Counted from the first letter of the stretch, positions 1 through 11,500 are shown. The stretch is 64,000 bases of DNA from Tritrichomonas foetus (GCA_001839685.1 MLAK01000938.1:63146-127145), one strand, 5' to 3'. Notes: generated from the letters alone by a model not told the origin. Numbers and translations: made by a program.

Positions 1-422
1 TTCAATGGTCAAATCGTTCTTGTGAATGGGTAGATGGTGCTAGTTTATTTAACCCGAAGTATCAAAAGTATTTAGTGCGCTACTGGAATTCCAAACCAGT
101 CTGTCTTATCGATAGTTCAACTCAAACCGATCCAGTGAAAATTTTCGACTTTTCCATTACTCAAGAAAATATCAAGAAATGGACAAGTTCTTTTCGAACT
201 TTTTATGACGGAGATAAAGGAAACCTATCAACGGCAAGAGAGGAGGATCTCTCAGGACTGATTCCTTTCAATGTGGTGTCTATCAATGTTATTGAGAATC
301 AAGCGATGGTTCAATTTTCTGAAGGGGCCACACCCGTTGAAATGCCTCTTGATCGTCTTCTTATGCTTTCCCCTCAACTTGTTGCACAATATTTTGTGAA
401 TGCAGAAATGTCTCAGGAATGA
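1..422 (+). CDS. 3' end of an unknown protein-coding gene (5' partial)
   Basis: The reading frame is open from the left edge of the window (codons in phase with base 3) and ends at the TGA at 420-422, so this is the C-terminal ~140 residues of a larger protein. An internal GTG at 75 is not a credible eukaryotic start. The tail is mixed alpha/beta in look and soluble, with no transmembrane segment and no low-complexity run. The segment ends in a leucine- and methionine-rich stretch (EMPLDRLLMLSPQLVAQYF). I do not recognise the family. Confidence is for it being coding, not for any function. Confidence 0.6.
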   Translation, partial: QWSNRSCEWVDGASLFNPKYQKYLVRYWNSKPVCLIDSSTQTDPVKIFDFSITQENIKKWTSSFRTFYDGDKGNLSTAREEDLSGLIPFNVVSINVIENQAMVQFSEGATPVEMPLDRLLMLSPQLVAQYFVNAEMSQE

Positions 423-948
423 AAAATATTTTATCGGAATGTTCTATTTTAATAAACTGTTGCTTACAATAATTTTATATTTAACAAAGATGTATTTATG
501 ATTTTGGATTCATTTTCCAGTAGTATTCATACTTTTTAGTTGAATCAATTATTCTCGTTGAAATTCACATATTTTTATACGCCATTGAGTGGTAGAATGA
601 GGTTCACAGAAAATGTCGCCTAAATATTAATTTTTAGATTTTGATCAGAAATTGTTGAAATAAAATCATCAAGAGTATAAAATTATTTTCCAACAACACC
701 AAAAAGAAGATCAAATGTTAGAATAAATACCTAAATATCATTCATTTAATCATTTATTTGCATTACAATTCATTAATTAATATTACAGCTCATTAATTAA
801 TATTACAACTCATTAATTAATATTACAACTCATTAATTTATATTACAAAACATTAATTTACACATTAAGATTTATATTATGAGTAGTTATCCGAATAAAA
901 AACAGTTTTATTAATAGAAAAAAGATAAATCAGAGAAACAAAAAAGAT
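423..948. other. intergenic region between convergent gene ends
   Basis: Very A+T-rich spacer between the 3' end of the partial gene and the 3' end of the SAPS-like gene on the opposite strand. Apart from the 20-bp tandem repeat listed separately I see no coding or RNA signal. Confidence 0.6.
761..869. repeat. 20-bp tandem repeat, about five units
   Basis: A 20-base unit (CATTAATTAATATTACAACT) is repeated head to tail from about 771. The first three units are nearly identical; the last ones drift (CATTAATTTATATTACAAAA, then a partial unit). It is in the 3' flank of two convergent genes and is non-coding. The fading similarity towards the right end looks like an array growing from the left. 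Confidence 0.85.
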
Positions 949-2701
949 CTAAAATCCGCTTTTTCTAATAAGTGATTCTGCTACTAATTTCACATCATAA
1001 GCCTGTGATGGCGGTGCTGCTCCTCCAAAGAATTTTGCCATCATCATATTATATTCAGCTAATTCTTTCTTTACAAAATCTAAAAATCCTTCAATTTCTT
1101 TCAATAATAAAAGTGTTCTTGTGTCTGTTTTCCCTAAATTCACAGTCATATTCAAAACTACGCACATTGATGCTTTCAAACATCGATTTTCAGATTTGGC
1201 TCCTTCTAAAATTGAGGGAAGTGCTTCTTTTATTGCATCTTCTCTTGTTTTTGAATGAAGAAATACAGCTTGTAAATAATTCCTTCCGGCTTCTTGTAAA
1301 ATTGAATGTTCAGGATATTTCATCATAATATTTATGATTGAAGTTGTCACGCCAGCCACACTCATATATGGCCTCATCATTGAATCATTTTGAACAAGAA
1401 TTGTAAACAATTTTATTGCAGATACTCCAGTAGGTGTTGAACAAAGGCCTTCAGATTGAATTATATTAATTGCAGGATTAAAAAAAGCTCGAATTAATTC
1501 TGCTGTTGAATTTGAATAAAGTGATGAAATGGCTTCCCATCGACAATCTTCGATAAATTTTGGATATAATCCTAGATCTCTATTTAGCAGTTCAACAAAT
1601 CGAGGTGTTCTAACAGAATTTGATAGTACCAAAGAGCTAGAACAAAAAGTGACTATTTTAAATAAGCCACAAAATTGATTGGCTTTTTTGGAATTTCTTG
1701 TGAGTGGATCAGTGGCATTTTTTCTTGTTGTAAAGTTTCCTTGTTTTTTCTGGTGATATTTTTCAGTAGTTTCTTCAATTGGATGTTTTGGCAAATTTCC
1801 TGTTGATTTATTTAATGATTGAGCATTTAACAAAGCAGTCTTTTTATTTTTTTGATTACTTCTCGTACTACTTTCATTATTATTTCCATCATTATTTGGA
1901 TTACTATTTAAGCTATTATTTCCATTATTACAATGAGCACCATTTGTGTTGTTTGTGTTTGAGTTTAAACGATTAGTATTGTCGTTTGAATTTTGGGTAT
2001 TAGCTTGATTTGAATTGAGAGTTTTTGCTGAATTTCTAATTAATTTTCGAGAATTTCTTCTGGAATTTCGAGATGATGATCTTAAGAAACTTTGATTGGT
2101 GCTTGAAGTGATATTAAAACATTCGATTTCTTTAAAAAGGATATTTGTGAAGCTTAGAGAGAGGAGCCATTGTTGAACAATAACATTTCTGTCTTCAGAT
2201 GAGCAAACAATTTCAAACAAAGACAATATTGATGGCTCGAACACAAAATTAAGCATTTGGAGAATGTATCCGCACGAAACCTGTGCTAAAGATGGGCTGT
2301 ATAAAAACGCAACTAATGTTAATGATGAAAGGCGGCTCAATAAAATGGATTCTGGTTTGTTGTTCCATAAAACAGATGAAGCAATATCTCTCAGCATATC
2401 ATTCGATAGCATTGATTCAGTAAGTGTTGGATCAGAATGCTCCAATATTGCAAACGCTCGGCAGCCCAGTACCCCCGAGTCTAAAGAAAAAGTTAGTTGC
2501 AACAACTCTTTAACATGGTTACAAAAGCTGGAATTAGAAAACTAAAAAATACTAATGCACAATTTGAGAATCTCCTGTATTAAAATAGCGAAACGTCATA
2601 TTTTCTTTTAGGAGATCTTCAACAGTGGATTTGGGATTGTTCAATAATTCTGTAACAGAAACAGGAGGAAGAATACAAGGCGAAAGATATTCCAAATCCA
2701 T
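949..2701 (-). CDS. SAPS-like (PP6 regulatory subunit type) helical-repeat protein, two exons
   Basis: The long exon (949-2527) has no ATG at its 5' end. A first exon (2553-2701) starting at the ATG at 2701 joins in frame across a candidate 25-nt intron, giving about 575 residues. The N-terminus (a TVEDLLKE-like segment, then a buried helix around IVHYFCNHVKELLQ, then C-x-A-F-A-I-L followed by short helices) follows the order seen in SAPS proteins, which recruit PP6-type phosphatases. A long Asn/Ser-rich linker occupies about residues 185-270, and the C-terminal half is again alpha-solenoid. The SAPS call rests on pattern, not on a search. A generic ARM/HEAT protein is the alternative. Confidence 0.6.
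2528..2552 (-). other. candidate 25-nt spliceosomal intron
   Basis: On the minus strand the segment begins GTATTTTTTAG and ends TTCTAATTCCAG. The end resembles the combined branch-point/acceptor of trichomonad introns (known consensus ACTAACACACAG), and the start resembles GTAYGT only in GTAT. Removing exactly these 25 bases joins phase 2 to phase 2 and eliminates the stops that separate the ATG-containing 5' exon from the long 3' exon. Very short introns of about this size are known in Trichomonas vaginalis. Confidence 0.6.
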
Positions 2702-2904
2702 TTTTATTTCAATTAATGCTATTCAAAATTTAAAAGAAATCACAAAATTTCTATACCAATACATCAGAAATACAAAACTATTGAATTTCTATAAATTGTT
2801 CAATTTGTCAGATGGTTTTTGACGCTAAGACAGCATTAAAAATATTACATAGATGGTTTTCATTAATATCAAGATTATTTCCATTATTTTATTTGGAAAT
2901 TTAG

Positions 2905-3156
2905 AAGAATACTCCTGAAGAAATCGCCCGATTCACGATTCCATTTTTGAATTACCTGAATATATTTTGTGAGGAAAAACGATCTGTTTTCAAAACGTTG
3001 TAAAATCATTTTAAGAGGTTTATCGTCTTAACAACTTTACATTATTGCTGTATGCCACATTGAGACTTGGTCCTTCTATGCCAGATCGATAATTTTGTAG
3101 ATCATTATGTCAAAAAGCATGAGGTCATTAAATTTAGAAAATTTATTGATGGATAG
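2905..3156 (+). pseudogene. decayed coding fragment of unknown family
   Basis: One frame reads as protein-like for about 80 codons (NTPEEIARFTIPFLNYLNIF, then EEKRSVFKTL, NHFKRFIVLTTLHYCCMPH, NFVDHYVKKHEVIKFRKFID) with only two stops (TAA at about 3001, TGA at about 3061). That composition is unusual for A+T-rich spacer. It has no start and no intact 3' end, so I read it as a relic of a repeated gene family. The rest of the 2702-3600 gap holds nothing I can interpret. Confidence 0.4.
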
Positions 3157-3600
3157 TCGAATTCTTAATTTATAAATTTATTTTCTTTTAATATTTTGTG
3201 AAACTATTGTCCATTTTCGTTTGTAGTTACTATTTCATTCTTTTTATATTTGTAATTTTCATTTACAACTTCTATTTACGATTTCTTCATTCCATTAGAA
3301 AACAAAATATGAACGTTTATGCCATCAAAAAGTTTACGCTTAATTTTCGTCACTTTTTTGTATTCGTGTCATAAGTAATTTTTTCTATAAATACATAATT
3401 TTAGTCTGTAAAAATTATAAATATTAATAAAGTAGATCTTAAATTATATGGAAATATTACTAAGACCTGTTTCTACAATCACAAGGACTTTAGTAACGTT
3501 TTATCTGTCAATAAATGCTACGAAAAAAATCCATTCAAAAATGGAAAACTGACCATCAAAAATTTTTTACCAGTAACTTTTTTTTCCTCTCACCTTGCTG

Positions 3601-4422
3601 ATGCTTTTTGCTTTACTTATTTGCGCAAAAACTCTTTCTTATTCCCATGAAAACGAAAGAAAAAACTCACTCGATCGAAAATCCGAAGTCGAAAATTTTC
3701 CGACTGTTAAATCTGCCAACCATCAAACAAAACCCATTATTTCAAATGAAGACAAAATAAACTTACTTGGAACGCCACCAAATACTCGAATGATAAACGA
3801 TTCGTTAATATGTGAAGAAGGATATATTTCCGACAAGGGAATTGCTCAAAAAGGATGCTGGAAATGTGAACAAAAATGTTTGAAAAGAGAAGCATTTTGC
3901 GCCTATCCAGGAAAATGCGTTTGTCATCGCGGATTACTTGGCGATGGAATTAACGATTGTTATCATCCAATTCCAACCATTGTTAACGTCACTAATCCAC
4001 CTACCTCTAATTTCATATGGGTGAATTTTACTGATGTTGATCCTCAGTATCAAATCAGAGAAGCCTTTTGCAAATTTAATTATACGATTGTTTTGGCTTC
4101 ACTTGATAATGGTCTTTTAAAGTGCGGTCTTTCCATTGATGCTAAAGACAATCGATTTGTTCAAATTTCATTTGATTTCTTTAATTGGTCACAGCCTTAC
4201 ATAATTGATGATGTATGGGGAGCTGAACAATCCAAGAAAGCCCAAGAAATGCAAGAAGCTATCGAATGGGGAATGCCAAAAGCTAAAAAATTGACGGTAG
4301 TCATGCTGATTGTATTTTTATTCTTGTTGCCAAAAATTTGGAGACAAGTTAAAAATAAGCAAATCGCAGATCAGCATATGAGAGAAAGAGTGAACACTGA
4401 CGCTGTGTTTATTTCTGCATAG
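3601..4422 (+). CDS. secreted / type I membrane protein with EGF-like cysteine-rich region
   Basis: The first in-frame ATG (3601) gives a good signal peptide (MLFALLICAKTLSYS). Around residues 75-125 there is a compact cysteine-rich stretch, C-W-K-C, C-L-K-R-E-A-F-C and C-V-C-H-R-G-L-L-G-D-G, which ends like an EGF module (CxCxxGxxGDG...C). Several N-glycosylation sequons follow (NVT, NFT, NYT, NWS). A hydrophobic segment at about residues 230-245 (LTVVMLIVFLFLLPKIW) with a basic stop-transfer (RQVKNK) anchors the C-terminus, leaving a cytosolic tail of about 25 residues. It is probably a cell-surface or endomembrane protein. No specific family is recognised. Confidence 0.8.
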   Translation: MLFALLICAKTLSYSHENERKNSLDRKSEVENFPTVKSANHQTKPIISNEDKINLLGTPPNTRMINDSLICEEGYISDKGIAQKGCWKCEQKCLKREAFCAYPGKCVCHRGLLGDGINDCYHPIPTIVNVTNPPTSNFIWVNFTDVDPQYQIREAFCKFNYTIVLASLDNGLLKCGLSIDAKDNRFVQISFDFFNWSQPYIIDDVWGAEQSKKAQEMQEAIEWGMPKAKKLTVVMLIVFLFLLPKIWRQVKNKQIADQHMRERVNTDAVFISA

Positions 4423-4890
4423 TGCTTATACAATTTATTCATGTGTCATGCTTCCATGAAATGCGAATTTGAATGAAATTGGCCCTAATGAATGGTGAAT
4501 TAATTCAAGACGATTCATAAAAATTGTCGGGAAAAAAAGAAAAGAAAAATAAATATTTATCATCTGATCACATTAAAAACTCGCTTATTGAGATTATCTT
4601 TCTTGTTTGTGCTTAAGCTTGCTGTCTTATTTCATAATTGAGTTTTTATAATCCTAAAAGATAAAATCATTCCAATAAGTCATTTATTGGCATCAAATTT
4701 TCTATAACTTGAGATGATGCTAACTATATTTTCACTATTTGTTGGAATATTATGATGCTTCTTCTTGTATGTAGTATGCTTGAATGGTTTCTTCGAGTAA
4801 TCAAACAAAGTGAAATGAAAAGCATGAATCAAAAAGGCCTCATCGTACTTTTTCTCAAAAAATGAAATTCAATAGGAAAATCTTAAATAT
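4423..4890. other. intergenic spacer
   Basis: About 470 bases of A+T-rich sequence between two genes on the same strand. No coding, RNA or repeat signal is seen apart from the initiator-like element at its right end. Confidence 0.5.
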
Positions 4891-4895
4891 TCACA
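4891..4895 (+). promoter_or_regulatory. initiator-like element TCACA
   Basis: TCACA fits the trichomonad Inr consensus TCA(+1)-Y-(T/A). The putative +1 A at 4893 lies 20 bases before the ATG at 4913. It is embedded in TTCACAAAAAGTGG, a longer block that recurs upstream of the cyclase gene at 8531. Confidence 0.5.
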
Positions 4896-4912
4896 AAAAG
4901 TGGTAATTTCAA

Positions 4913-5890
4913 ATGCCTGCGCGGAGACATTCTCAGCCTCCAAAGCGTGTTAGCGAACCTAAGCCTGATAATCTATGGTTTGCCCGCCTTCAAGAAGTTT
5001 TGCTTATGCACAGACCAGTCGTTTTTTGCATTTTGCTCGCAGCCGTCGAATTGATTTTCGGATTTGTTTACTTTCTTAATCTTGGTATTTTTGCTACAAT
5101 CGCGCTATTAGGACTCATTGCTTTCATGTGTTTTATTCACGCCGAACATCCAAATCCCTTATTTGAAAAATTATTTTTCCCACCGCTTAAACAGCCAATC
5201 GACCCAAACCAGCCAAATCGAATTAGATCATATGAAGAATTTTCTACTGCGATGTCTTCAATTCACCAAGGTATTTCCCATTATTTGGGAAATAAACATT
5301 TAACTGGAATTAAGCGCATTATATTCGGCATTGGATCGTTTATTTTTGCCCTTTTATTAAAACGTGTTGTACCATTTTGGGTGAACTTCCTCTTAGTTCA
5401 TTGTATTTTATTCCTCCCATCTGCGATTCTCCGTCCATGGCCAACCAAAGAGCAGCAAATTGAAGATGCTAAACCCACAGTCGAATCAAGTATCCTTAAG
5501 TCATCAGAAGACGAATCAGGTATATCTTCTGCTTCCGCTTCTACTGAAAATATCAATGATGCAACATCAAATCAAAGTGAAGGTCAAATAATTGACCAAA
5601 ATCATCAATCAAACAATCAAACAGCAGCTCCTCAAATAAGCTCACCAACAGTTCCCCAGACACCAGAAAAAGCCACATCCCCACAAGCAGTCCCTCAAAT
5701 CGCCGGATCACCAGAACAACTTCGAGACCCTCTTCAAGGAGAGCAACCAGCGCCGAAGCAATTAAGACCAAGAACAAGATCCGCTCATATTCAAGCAAAC
5801 AGCCCAATCAACCTAAGGCCAGTGAATACTGCACCACAAGCAAAACAAAGTCCCCAGAAACCACCAGAAGAAGCTGCAAAGCCACAATAA
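4913..5890 (+). CDS. reticulon / ARL6IP1-like double-hairpin membrane protein
   Basis: 325 residues. A short basic N-terminus is followed by a long hydrophobic hairpin (about residues 30-75), a soluble loop of about 60 residues, and a second hydrophobic hairpin (about residues 135-170). The C-terminal half is Pro/Gln/Ser-rich and disordered. Two hydrophobic segments of about 40 residues with this spacing are the hallmark of reticulon-homology and ARL6IP1-type proteins that curve the ER membrane. I see the topology but no diagnostic sequence motif, so the family assignment is inference. The start is the first ATG after an Inr-like TCACA. No cytosolic enzymatic motif is visible. Confidence 0.6.
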   Translation: MPARRHSQPPKRVSEPKPDNLWFARLQEVLLMHRPVVFCILLAAVELIFGFVYFLNLGIFATIALLGLIAFMCFIHAEHPNPLFEKLFFPPLKQPIDPNQPNRIRSYEEFSTAMSSIHQGISHYLGNKHLTGIKRIIFGIGSFIFALLLKRVVPFWVNFLLVHCILFLPSAILRPWPTKEQQIEDAKPTVESSILKSSEDESGISSASASTENINDATSNQSEGQIIDQNHQSNNQTAAPQISSPTVPQTPEKATSPQAVPQIAGSPEQLRDPLQGEQPAPKQLRPRTRSAHIQANSPINLRPVNTAPQAKQSPQKPPEEAAKPQ

Positions 5891-6533
5891 TCTGATATTA
5901 ATAATTAACTGAGAGATTATGAATAAAAATTTGTTCTTTTTGCAAATACAATATATGCATAATAATTTGTAGCTTTTTGTGATTTATGTTCAGACAATAA
6001 AAACTAGTGATGTGAAAACATGGGGAAATCCATCAATATACATTTCCATAAAGATCCCTTTGGAAATTTTGCATTTGGTTATATAAAAAAGAATAAAGTC
6101 AACATATTCTTACTTTATCCATAAATCTGAGCATTCCCTACTCATTCTGTCAGTTGTTTTAAGAATATGCTGTGAAAATGTGGTAAAAGTCATTTCATTT
6201 GCGAATGATTCAGAATTTATAGAGAGAGTTTTGGGTAAAAAGCTTCCAAGTGTGAGTTCTATATATTGTAGAACTATATCACACTTTCATCCCCAATTCT
6301 AACTCTTATTCTTATTTTGCACATTTTGACATTTATCTTTTTCCACAGGCGAAAAGAATGTTCATATTTTCACAGCATTAATAAAAACAATATCTTTCAT
6401 ACAAAACCTAATCATGAATGGCCTTTTCTCGATTTATGGACTTTTTCACAAAGGGAGGTGCTCTTCAAGACATTTTTTCAATAGAAATAAGATGGCAGAA
6501 CTATTTTTTCAGAAATTTTAATCTATAGCATAA
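5891..6533. other. intergenic spacer containing a hairpin
   Basis: About 640 bases without a credible ORF. The only structured element is the stem-loop at 6248-6286. Confidence 0.5.
6248..6286. repeat. bulged stem-loop in intergenic DNA
   Basis: AAGTGTGA (6248-6255) and GTTCTA (6256-6261) pair perfectly with TAGAAC (6269-6274) and TCACACTT (6279-6286). This leaves a 7-base loop and a 4-base TATA bulge on one side. The 14 paired positions include seven G/C pairs, unusual for this spacer. It could be a structured RNA or an operator. No function can be assigned. Confidence 0.6.
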
Positions 6534-8021
6534 ATGGATGTGAGCTACAAAGAGAATTATGAACAAAGAAGTAATATAGCTATTGTACATGAAAATGAAA
6601 CTCGAATAGATGACTCACATAATGAAAACTACAAATCAGATTATATTCAAATTTTTAAAAAAATTATTCCAGAATTAATTGAATTTTACATTAATGAGGA
6701 ATTTGATAAATATCATGAAAGATGTAATCATATTGCAATATCTATTTCCAGCATGCCAATCAGTATTCTGGAATCAAAAGAATTAATGGAATTGAATGAT
6801 TTTATTTGTCATGTTATTCATGAATGTTCATATTCAGATGTTATTTATTCTACACTATTGATTTTGCCTCCAATTTTTTCAAAACAATCATTATCTATTG
6901 CTAATTTTTACATTGATCATGATTTTTTATCGAATATTCAAAAAATTTTATGTTCTAATGATGATATGAATGAAATAATATGTGATAATCCTCAAATGAT
7001 TGAGTTAATTTTATTGATTTTTAGTTTTTTGGTTAAAAGTACTCCGAATGGATTAAATAATGCATTTCCAACATATTTATTATCATATGATGCCTTGCAG
7101 CAAATACTTGATAAATTTCCTAATTCTTCATCAGTTGTTTTACAACTTTGCTCATCAGTTCTTCAATATTGGCCACATGATTTCATTCACCGTGATGAAC
7201 TTATTACAATTGGATTTTCAATTTTTTCACCAAAAAACGGAGAAAATTATTCTTTTATTCTTTCTTTATGTCGTCTTGTTAAAACTGATCCCGAAGCAAT
7301 TTATGAAACACTTGTATCAAATTTATCTACTGATGATTCATCTTTTATTCAAAATATTGTCAATTGGTTGAATAATGATTTAATTGATTTTCATTATTAT
7401 GTTTTGAAATTTATTTATTCGTTAATCAAGCATATTCCTAAACAACGGGCTAATATTTTATCATATCTTGACCCAATTTCACTACTTAATTTTGCAATGT
7501 CTGATAATTTCCAAATAAGAGCAGTTTCTTATCAATTACTGAGTAATGTAATTATTACTAATTCAGGTTTAATCTCGAATTTGTTTCAGCCAATTTCATC
7601 ATTTTTGCCAAACATAACAGAAACTGATAATAATGATACAATGAATTCAATTGCTTCACAATTTGAACATGATTTAGAAAATGGAAATTATCTTTTAAGA
7701 AAAGCAACACTATCATTTATAAAAAATATAATGACATACGGAAAATTTATTCCACAAACAAATATGTTTTACTGTAAAGAATTTTTGTTTTCAATCGTAA
7801 ATTTTTTAGGGATGACAGATTCAGAGAATATTATGCAACTTATTCTTGAAACAATTCATATGATTGCTCAAAAAGCAAAAATAGATCATAATTTGGAAGT
7901 ACTTAATGTATTAAATGATCAACAAACAATTGAGATAATTCAAAATTTACCACAGACAGAGAAAATATCGATTTTTATTACTTTTATAGCAAATATAGTG
8001 AACAGTATTTCACAGCAATGA
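6534..8021 (+). CDS. unknown alpha-helical (armadillo-like) protein
   Basis: 495 residues starting at the first ATG. After an acidic N-terminus of about 35 residues the protein is a succession of leucine/isoleucine-rich helices with short Asn/Asp turns, for example ELMELNDFICHVIHECS, DVIYSTLLILPPIF and MIELILLIFSFLVKST. It has few Gly/Trp residues and no catalytic motif. The pattern is that of an ARM/HEAT-type solenoid scaffold, commonly expanded in trichomonads. No specific partner or pathway can be named. Confidence 0.65.
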   Translation: MDVSYKENYEQRSNIAIVHENETRIDDSHNENYKSDYIQIFKKIIPELIEFYINEEFDKYHERCNHIAISISSMPISILESKELMELNDFICHVIHECSYSDVIYSTLLILPPIFSKQSLSIANFYIDHDFLSNIQKILCSNDDMNEIICDNPQMIELILLIFSFLVKSTPNGLNNAFPTYLLSYDALQQILDKFPNSSSVVLQLCSSVLQYWPHDFIHRDELITIGFSIFSPKNGENYSFILSLCRLVKTDPEAIYETLVSNLSTDDSSFIQNIVNWLNNDLIDFHYYVLKFIYSLIKHIPKQRANILSYLDPISLLNFAMSDNFQIRAVSYQLLSNVIITNSGLISNLFQPISSFLPNITETDNNDTMNSIASQFEHDLENGNYLLRKATLSFIKNIMTYGKFIPQTNMFYCKEFLFSIVNFLGMTDSENIMQLILETIHMIAQKAKIDHNLEVLNVLNDQQTIEIIQNLPQTEKISIFITFIANIVNSISQQ

Positions 8022-8531
8022 ATATATTGGCGATAAAATTCTGATGATAATACACATTTAGAGAAAATCAAATTTTTCAAATTGAATGTTTTTTACCATT
8101 TTTTGATTTCTCACAATCAGATCACTGTAAGTGCACATAATATTGAAAAGCCATTTAATCTAAGAAAATCGCTTTCTGATTGAATGATTATATTGAATTA
8201 TGATATTGAATGATTATATTTTTGAGGAATACAGTTACCTCTGAAAACATTCAATAGCCACTATTGAATAGTTAACAACATAACAACGTATTTTCTTTTT
8301 TGTAAATCAAATTTTTCCCAATTTATAAATATTAAATCATTTACTGCAATGTCTCTATGTTTATATATAGTATTTAGTTTCTAAATCACATTATCAATTA
8401 GAATTTAATTCTTTTGTTTTCGAGATATACTTTAATAATCTTGATCGTGTAATAATTGGAAATTCAATGAATATGTGAATACTGTGTTCAGAATATTGAT
8501 ATCAATTGTGAAGAATAATTTTATGAGTTAT
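8022..8531. other. intergenic spacer upstream of the cyclase gene
   Basis: About 510 bases of A+T-rich DNA. A local direct repeat (ATTGAATGATTATATT-like, about 8180-8225) is visible. I see no gene. Confidence 0.5.
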
Positions 8532-8536
8532 TCACA
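8532..8536 (+). promoter_or_regulatory. initiator-like element TCACA
   Basis: TCACA, with the putative +1 at 8534, lies 30 bases before the ATG at 8564. It sits in TTCACAAAAAGTGA, almost identical to the block in front of the gene at 4913. Confidence 0.45.
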
Positions 8537-8563
8537 AAAAGTGAGTTACCGAAAAGCTAAAAA

Positions 8564-11500
8564 ATGGCTGCCAGAGGCGAAGCTTCAGTCCTAAGTGGAA
8601 CCTCGAAATCAGTAAATAACTCGACATACGCTGGACTTGATGAATCAAAAGCCGAACAAGGTTCTGTCAAAACAATCGATCTTTTCGAAAAATATGTTTT
8701 TCCAATTGTTGCTGAAGCGAATCGAGGCAGACACGTTAAAGCAGGTTTTCGACTTTTAGAATTTTTCTACATCTTTTTCCAAATCTATTTCGCCGGATAC
8801 AACGATTTTGTTCCTTATGACGATGCCAATCACTATTATGTGACTATTTTAAAAGTAATATATTTTGGATTCATAGGTAATGTCGACGGTACTGTTTCTT
8901 TTATTATTGCCTTATTAATAATAGATATTGTAACTTTTGCATTTTTGATAGCCACTGTGATTGATTATCAAATCAATTATGAATATAGAAAATGGATGCT
9001 AACGGTTTTACGTGTTTGGCATGGCCATCTATTTGGAATTTTTTTAATTCCTAATGTTTTAATGATAAGTGATGGATTGGCTTATCTTGGGATCAATCCA
9101 ACTATATCTGGTTATGTAATTGTTATATTGACCATAGTTTGCGGCTTCATATCTTTATGGAGTTATACCACAATTCTTCCATTTTTCTCACGATCACCTT
9201 TTATTACGCCTTCACCTGTCCAATCATGGAATGTAAAAGCCGTTTATACAATGATCATCATCCACAGTATTCCAATGGGTATTGAAGCATTTTTAAATGA
9301 TGATTTTGTAAAATGGATTGAAATTGTACCACTTGCCATTATGTTTGCGACTTCTTTTTTATTAATTTCTAGAATATTTTATTTACCTTTTAAAGGAACC
9401 ATTTTTAATGCTTTAGGATTTGGCGCACTCTGCGCAAATGTCGCTGGTTCATTTTTGTCAGTTTTTGATTCAATTCAGCCAAAAATAATCCCAGATGTTA
9501 CATTTTATACTGTTCCTGTTGCTGTTTTTGTTGTTGCAACTATTGTAGGCTATATAGTTCTTTATAGAATAAGAAAAAATATCGAGAAAAAGTTAATGTA
9601 TCAATCTTTCAATGAACCTGGTGTAAAACCAACTGAAGAAGCCAAATTGGAACACATTGAATCATTCAACATTAAAAATCATGCCAAAGCGGTTATGTAT
9701 GCACATATTGGATTTGAAGGAATGTGTGATATGTTTGTAGATTGGTCCTTATTTAAATACTATAGTGAAACATTTCCTCTTGATTCTGATCTTCTCGCAT
9801 TAATGACATGGTTTGTTGCACTTTTCCCTTCAGAAATCCAATTTCTTCATAAATTGATTACATCAAAATCAAAAATTAATGATATTTCTCTTGTAAATGA
9901 TTGTTTATTCTTCCAAATTCATAGAATTCATATTTTCAGACAAAGTTCTGCATCACGTGAAGCTTCAAATGATTTCGCCAAAGTGAAAGCAATCACTGAA
10001 AAAACAATTGCTGCCTATTGTAAGTTCTGGAATGATTTAAGTAATCCTAATATGGAATTTAAAGATGATATTTATGTGAGATTATCTTCTATGAAACAAC
10101 AAGCTGAAGCGGCGTGGTCTGAAGCACTTGATAAATATCCAAATAACTCTCGATTTGTAAATGAATATGCACGATATTTATTGGAAGTATCTTGTGAATT
10201 CAAAAATGCTATAATTCAACATCAGCATGCATTAGAACTCGATAATGGTGTGAAATTACAAAATGATCGAACTTTTCGTCATTTTGTTTATACATTTCCG
10301 AATTATTTAAAGAAAGGCGTCGTTGATATACGTGGAACCTTAAAAGGACCCAGAATGAATAAAATTGATCAATCAGCAAGTGCAACAACCCAATCACATA
10401 CATCTAAAACAGGTTCATCAAATATCAGCTCTGCTTCAGGTTTATCTTCTAATGATGATAGTTCTGACGAACAAATTGATGAGAATGAAGGGGCTCGTTT
10501 TCTCCCTCAAATGAATCTAAGATTAGCACTTCAACGGTCAGTTAACGATTTGTCATCATCAAATATAAAGAAAATTAAATTTGCATCAGCAATAAGAGTC
10601 ATTCTCACAATCGCATATGTTGTCATTGCAGCTGTTATCCTTTCTCCACTATTTGGATCAAGGAAAAACTTGTTTGAAATGTACGTAGCCATGAATAAAA
10701 TCCAGCAATATTTGGAATTAATGTCTATTCAGATGCCGTGGTTTATATATGAAGGTGTTCATGGTGGAAAACTTGATTATACCAAATTAATTGAAGAGAG
10801 TCAAGAGGCTCTTCATTATTTCGAAAGCGAAGTGGATTTATCTAAATCCATAAAGGCCAATATTGCAGATTTAGCTGTAAAAACATTGGAATCTATGAAT
10901 GATCTTGGTTTTTTAATTTATCATGTAGATATTGAATCAACTAAAAGTTTAGCAATGTTTGGAAATCTCTATCTAAAGGAAAAAACCGATGTATATATAT
11001 GTACATTAGAAAATGGATATATTTCACCTTCTATTGCTGAAAAAACCATTCCAGTAGATTATCAAATACGATCTTTTGCAACCCTTACACGAATTTTAAC
11101 AAAAGATACACCAGATATCATTTCAAAATGGGCAAAAAATTCTCTTGATTTTTGTGATCATTTTCACAGTCAAATTGTTGTGGCTGATTTATTAAAGTCA
11201 TTAATGGCAACAATATCAAGTTCTTTAAATGAAGTATATGAAGATATTCTTTCCAATGATAATGAAACATCAGTCACCTTAGCAAAGAATCCTCAACTTA
11301 AGCTTATACAAAAATTAAGAAAAAAGAATTCTAAAATCTCAGAGAACCTCATAAAAAGAGCTGAAGAAATTAAAAGCATAAAAGAGCAACAACATAAATA
11401 TTATAAATACTTCGAAATGCTATCAAAAACTGATAAAAACACCTTTAATCTAGAAAACTACGAATTCAATAATAATATTATCAATGGAATAATAAGAAAT

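Noticed and set aside
761..869. CRISPR-like array
   Set aside because: Units are contiguous without unique spacers, and the genome is eukaryotic.
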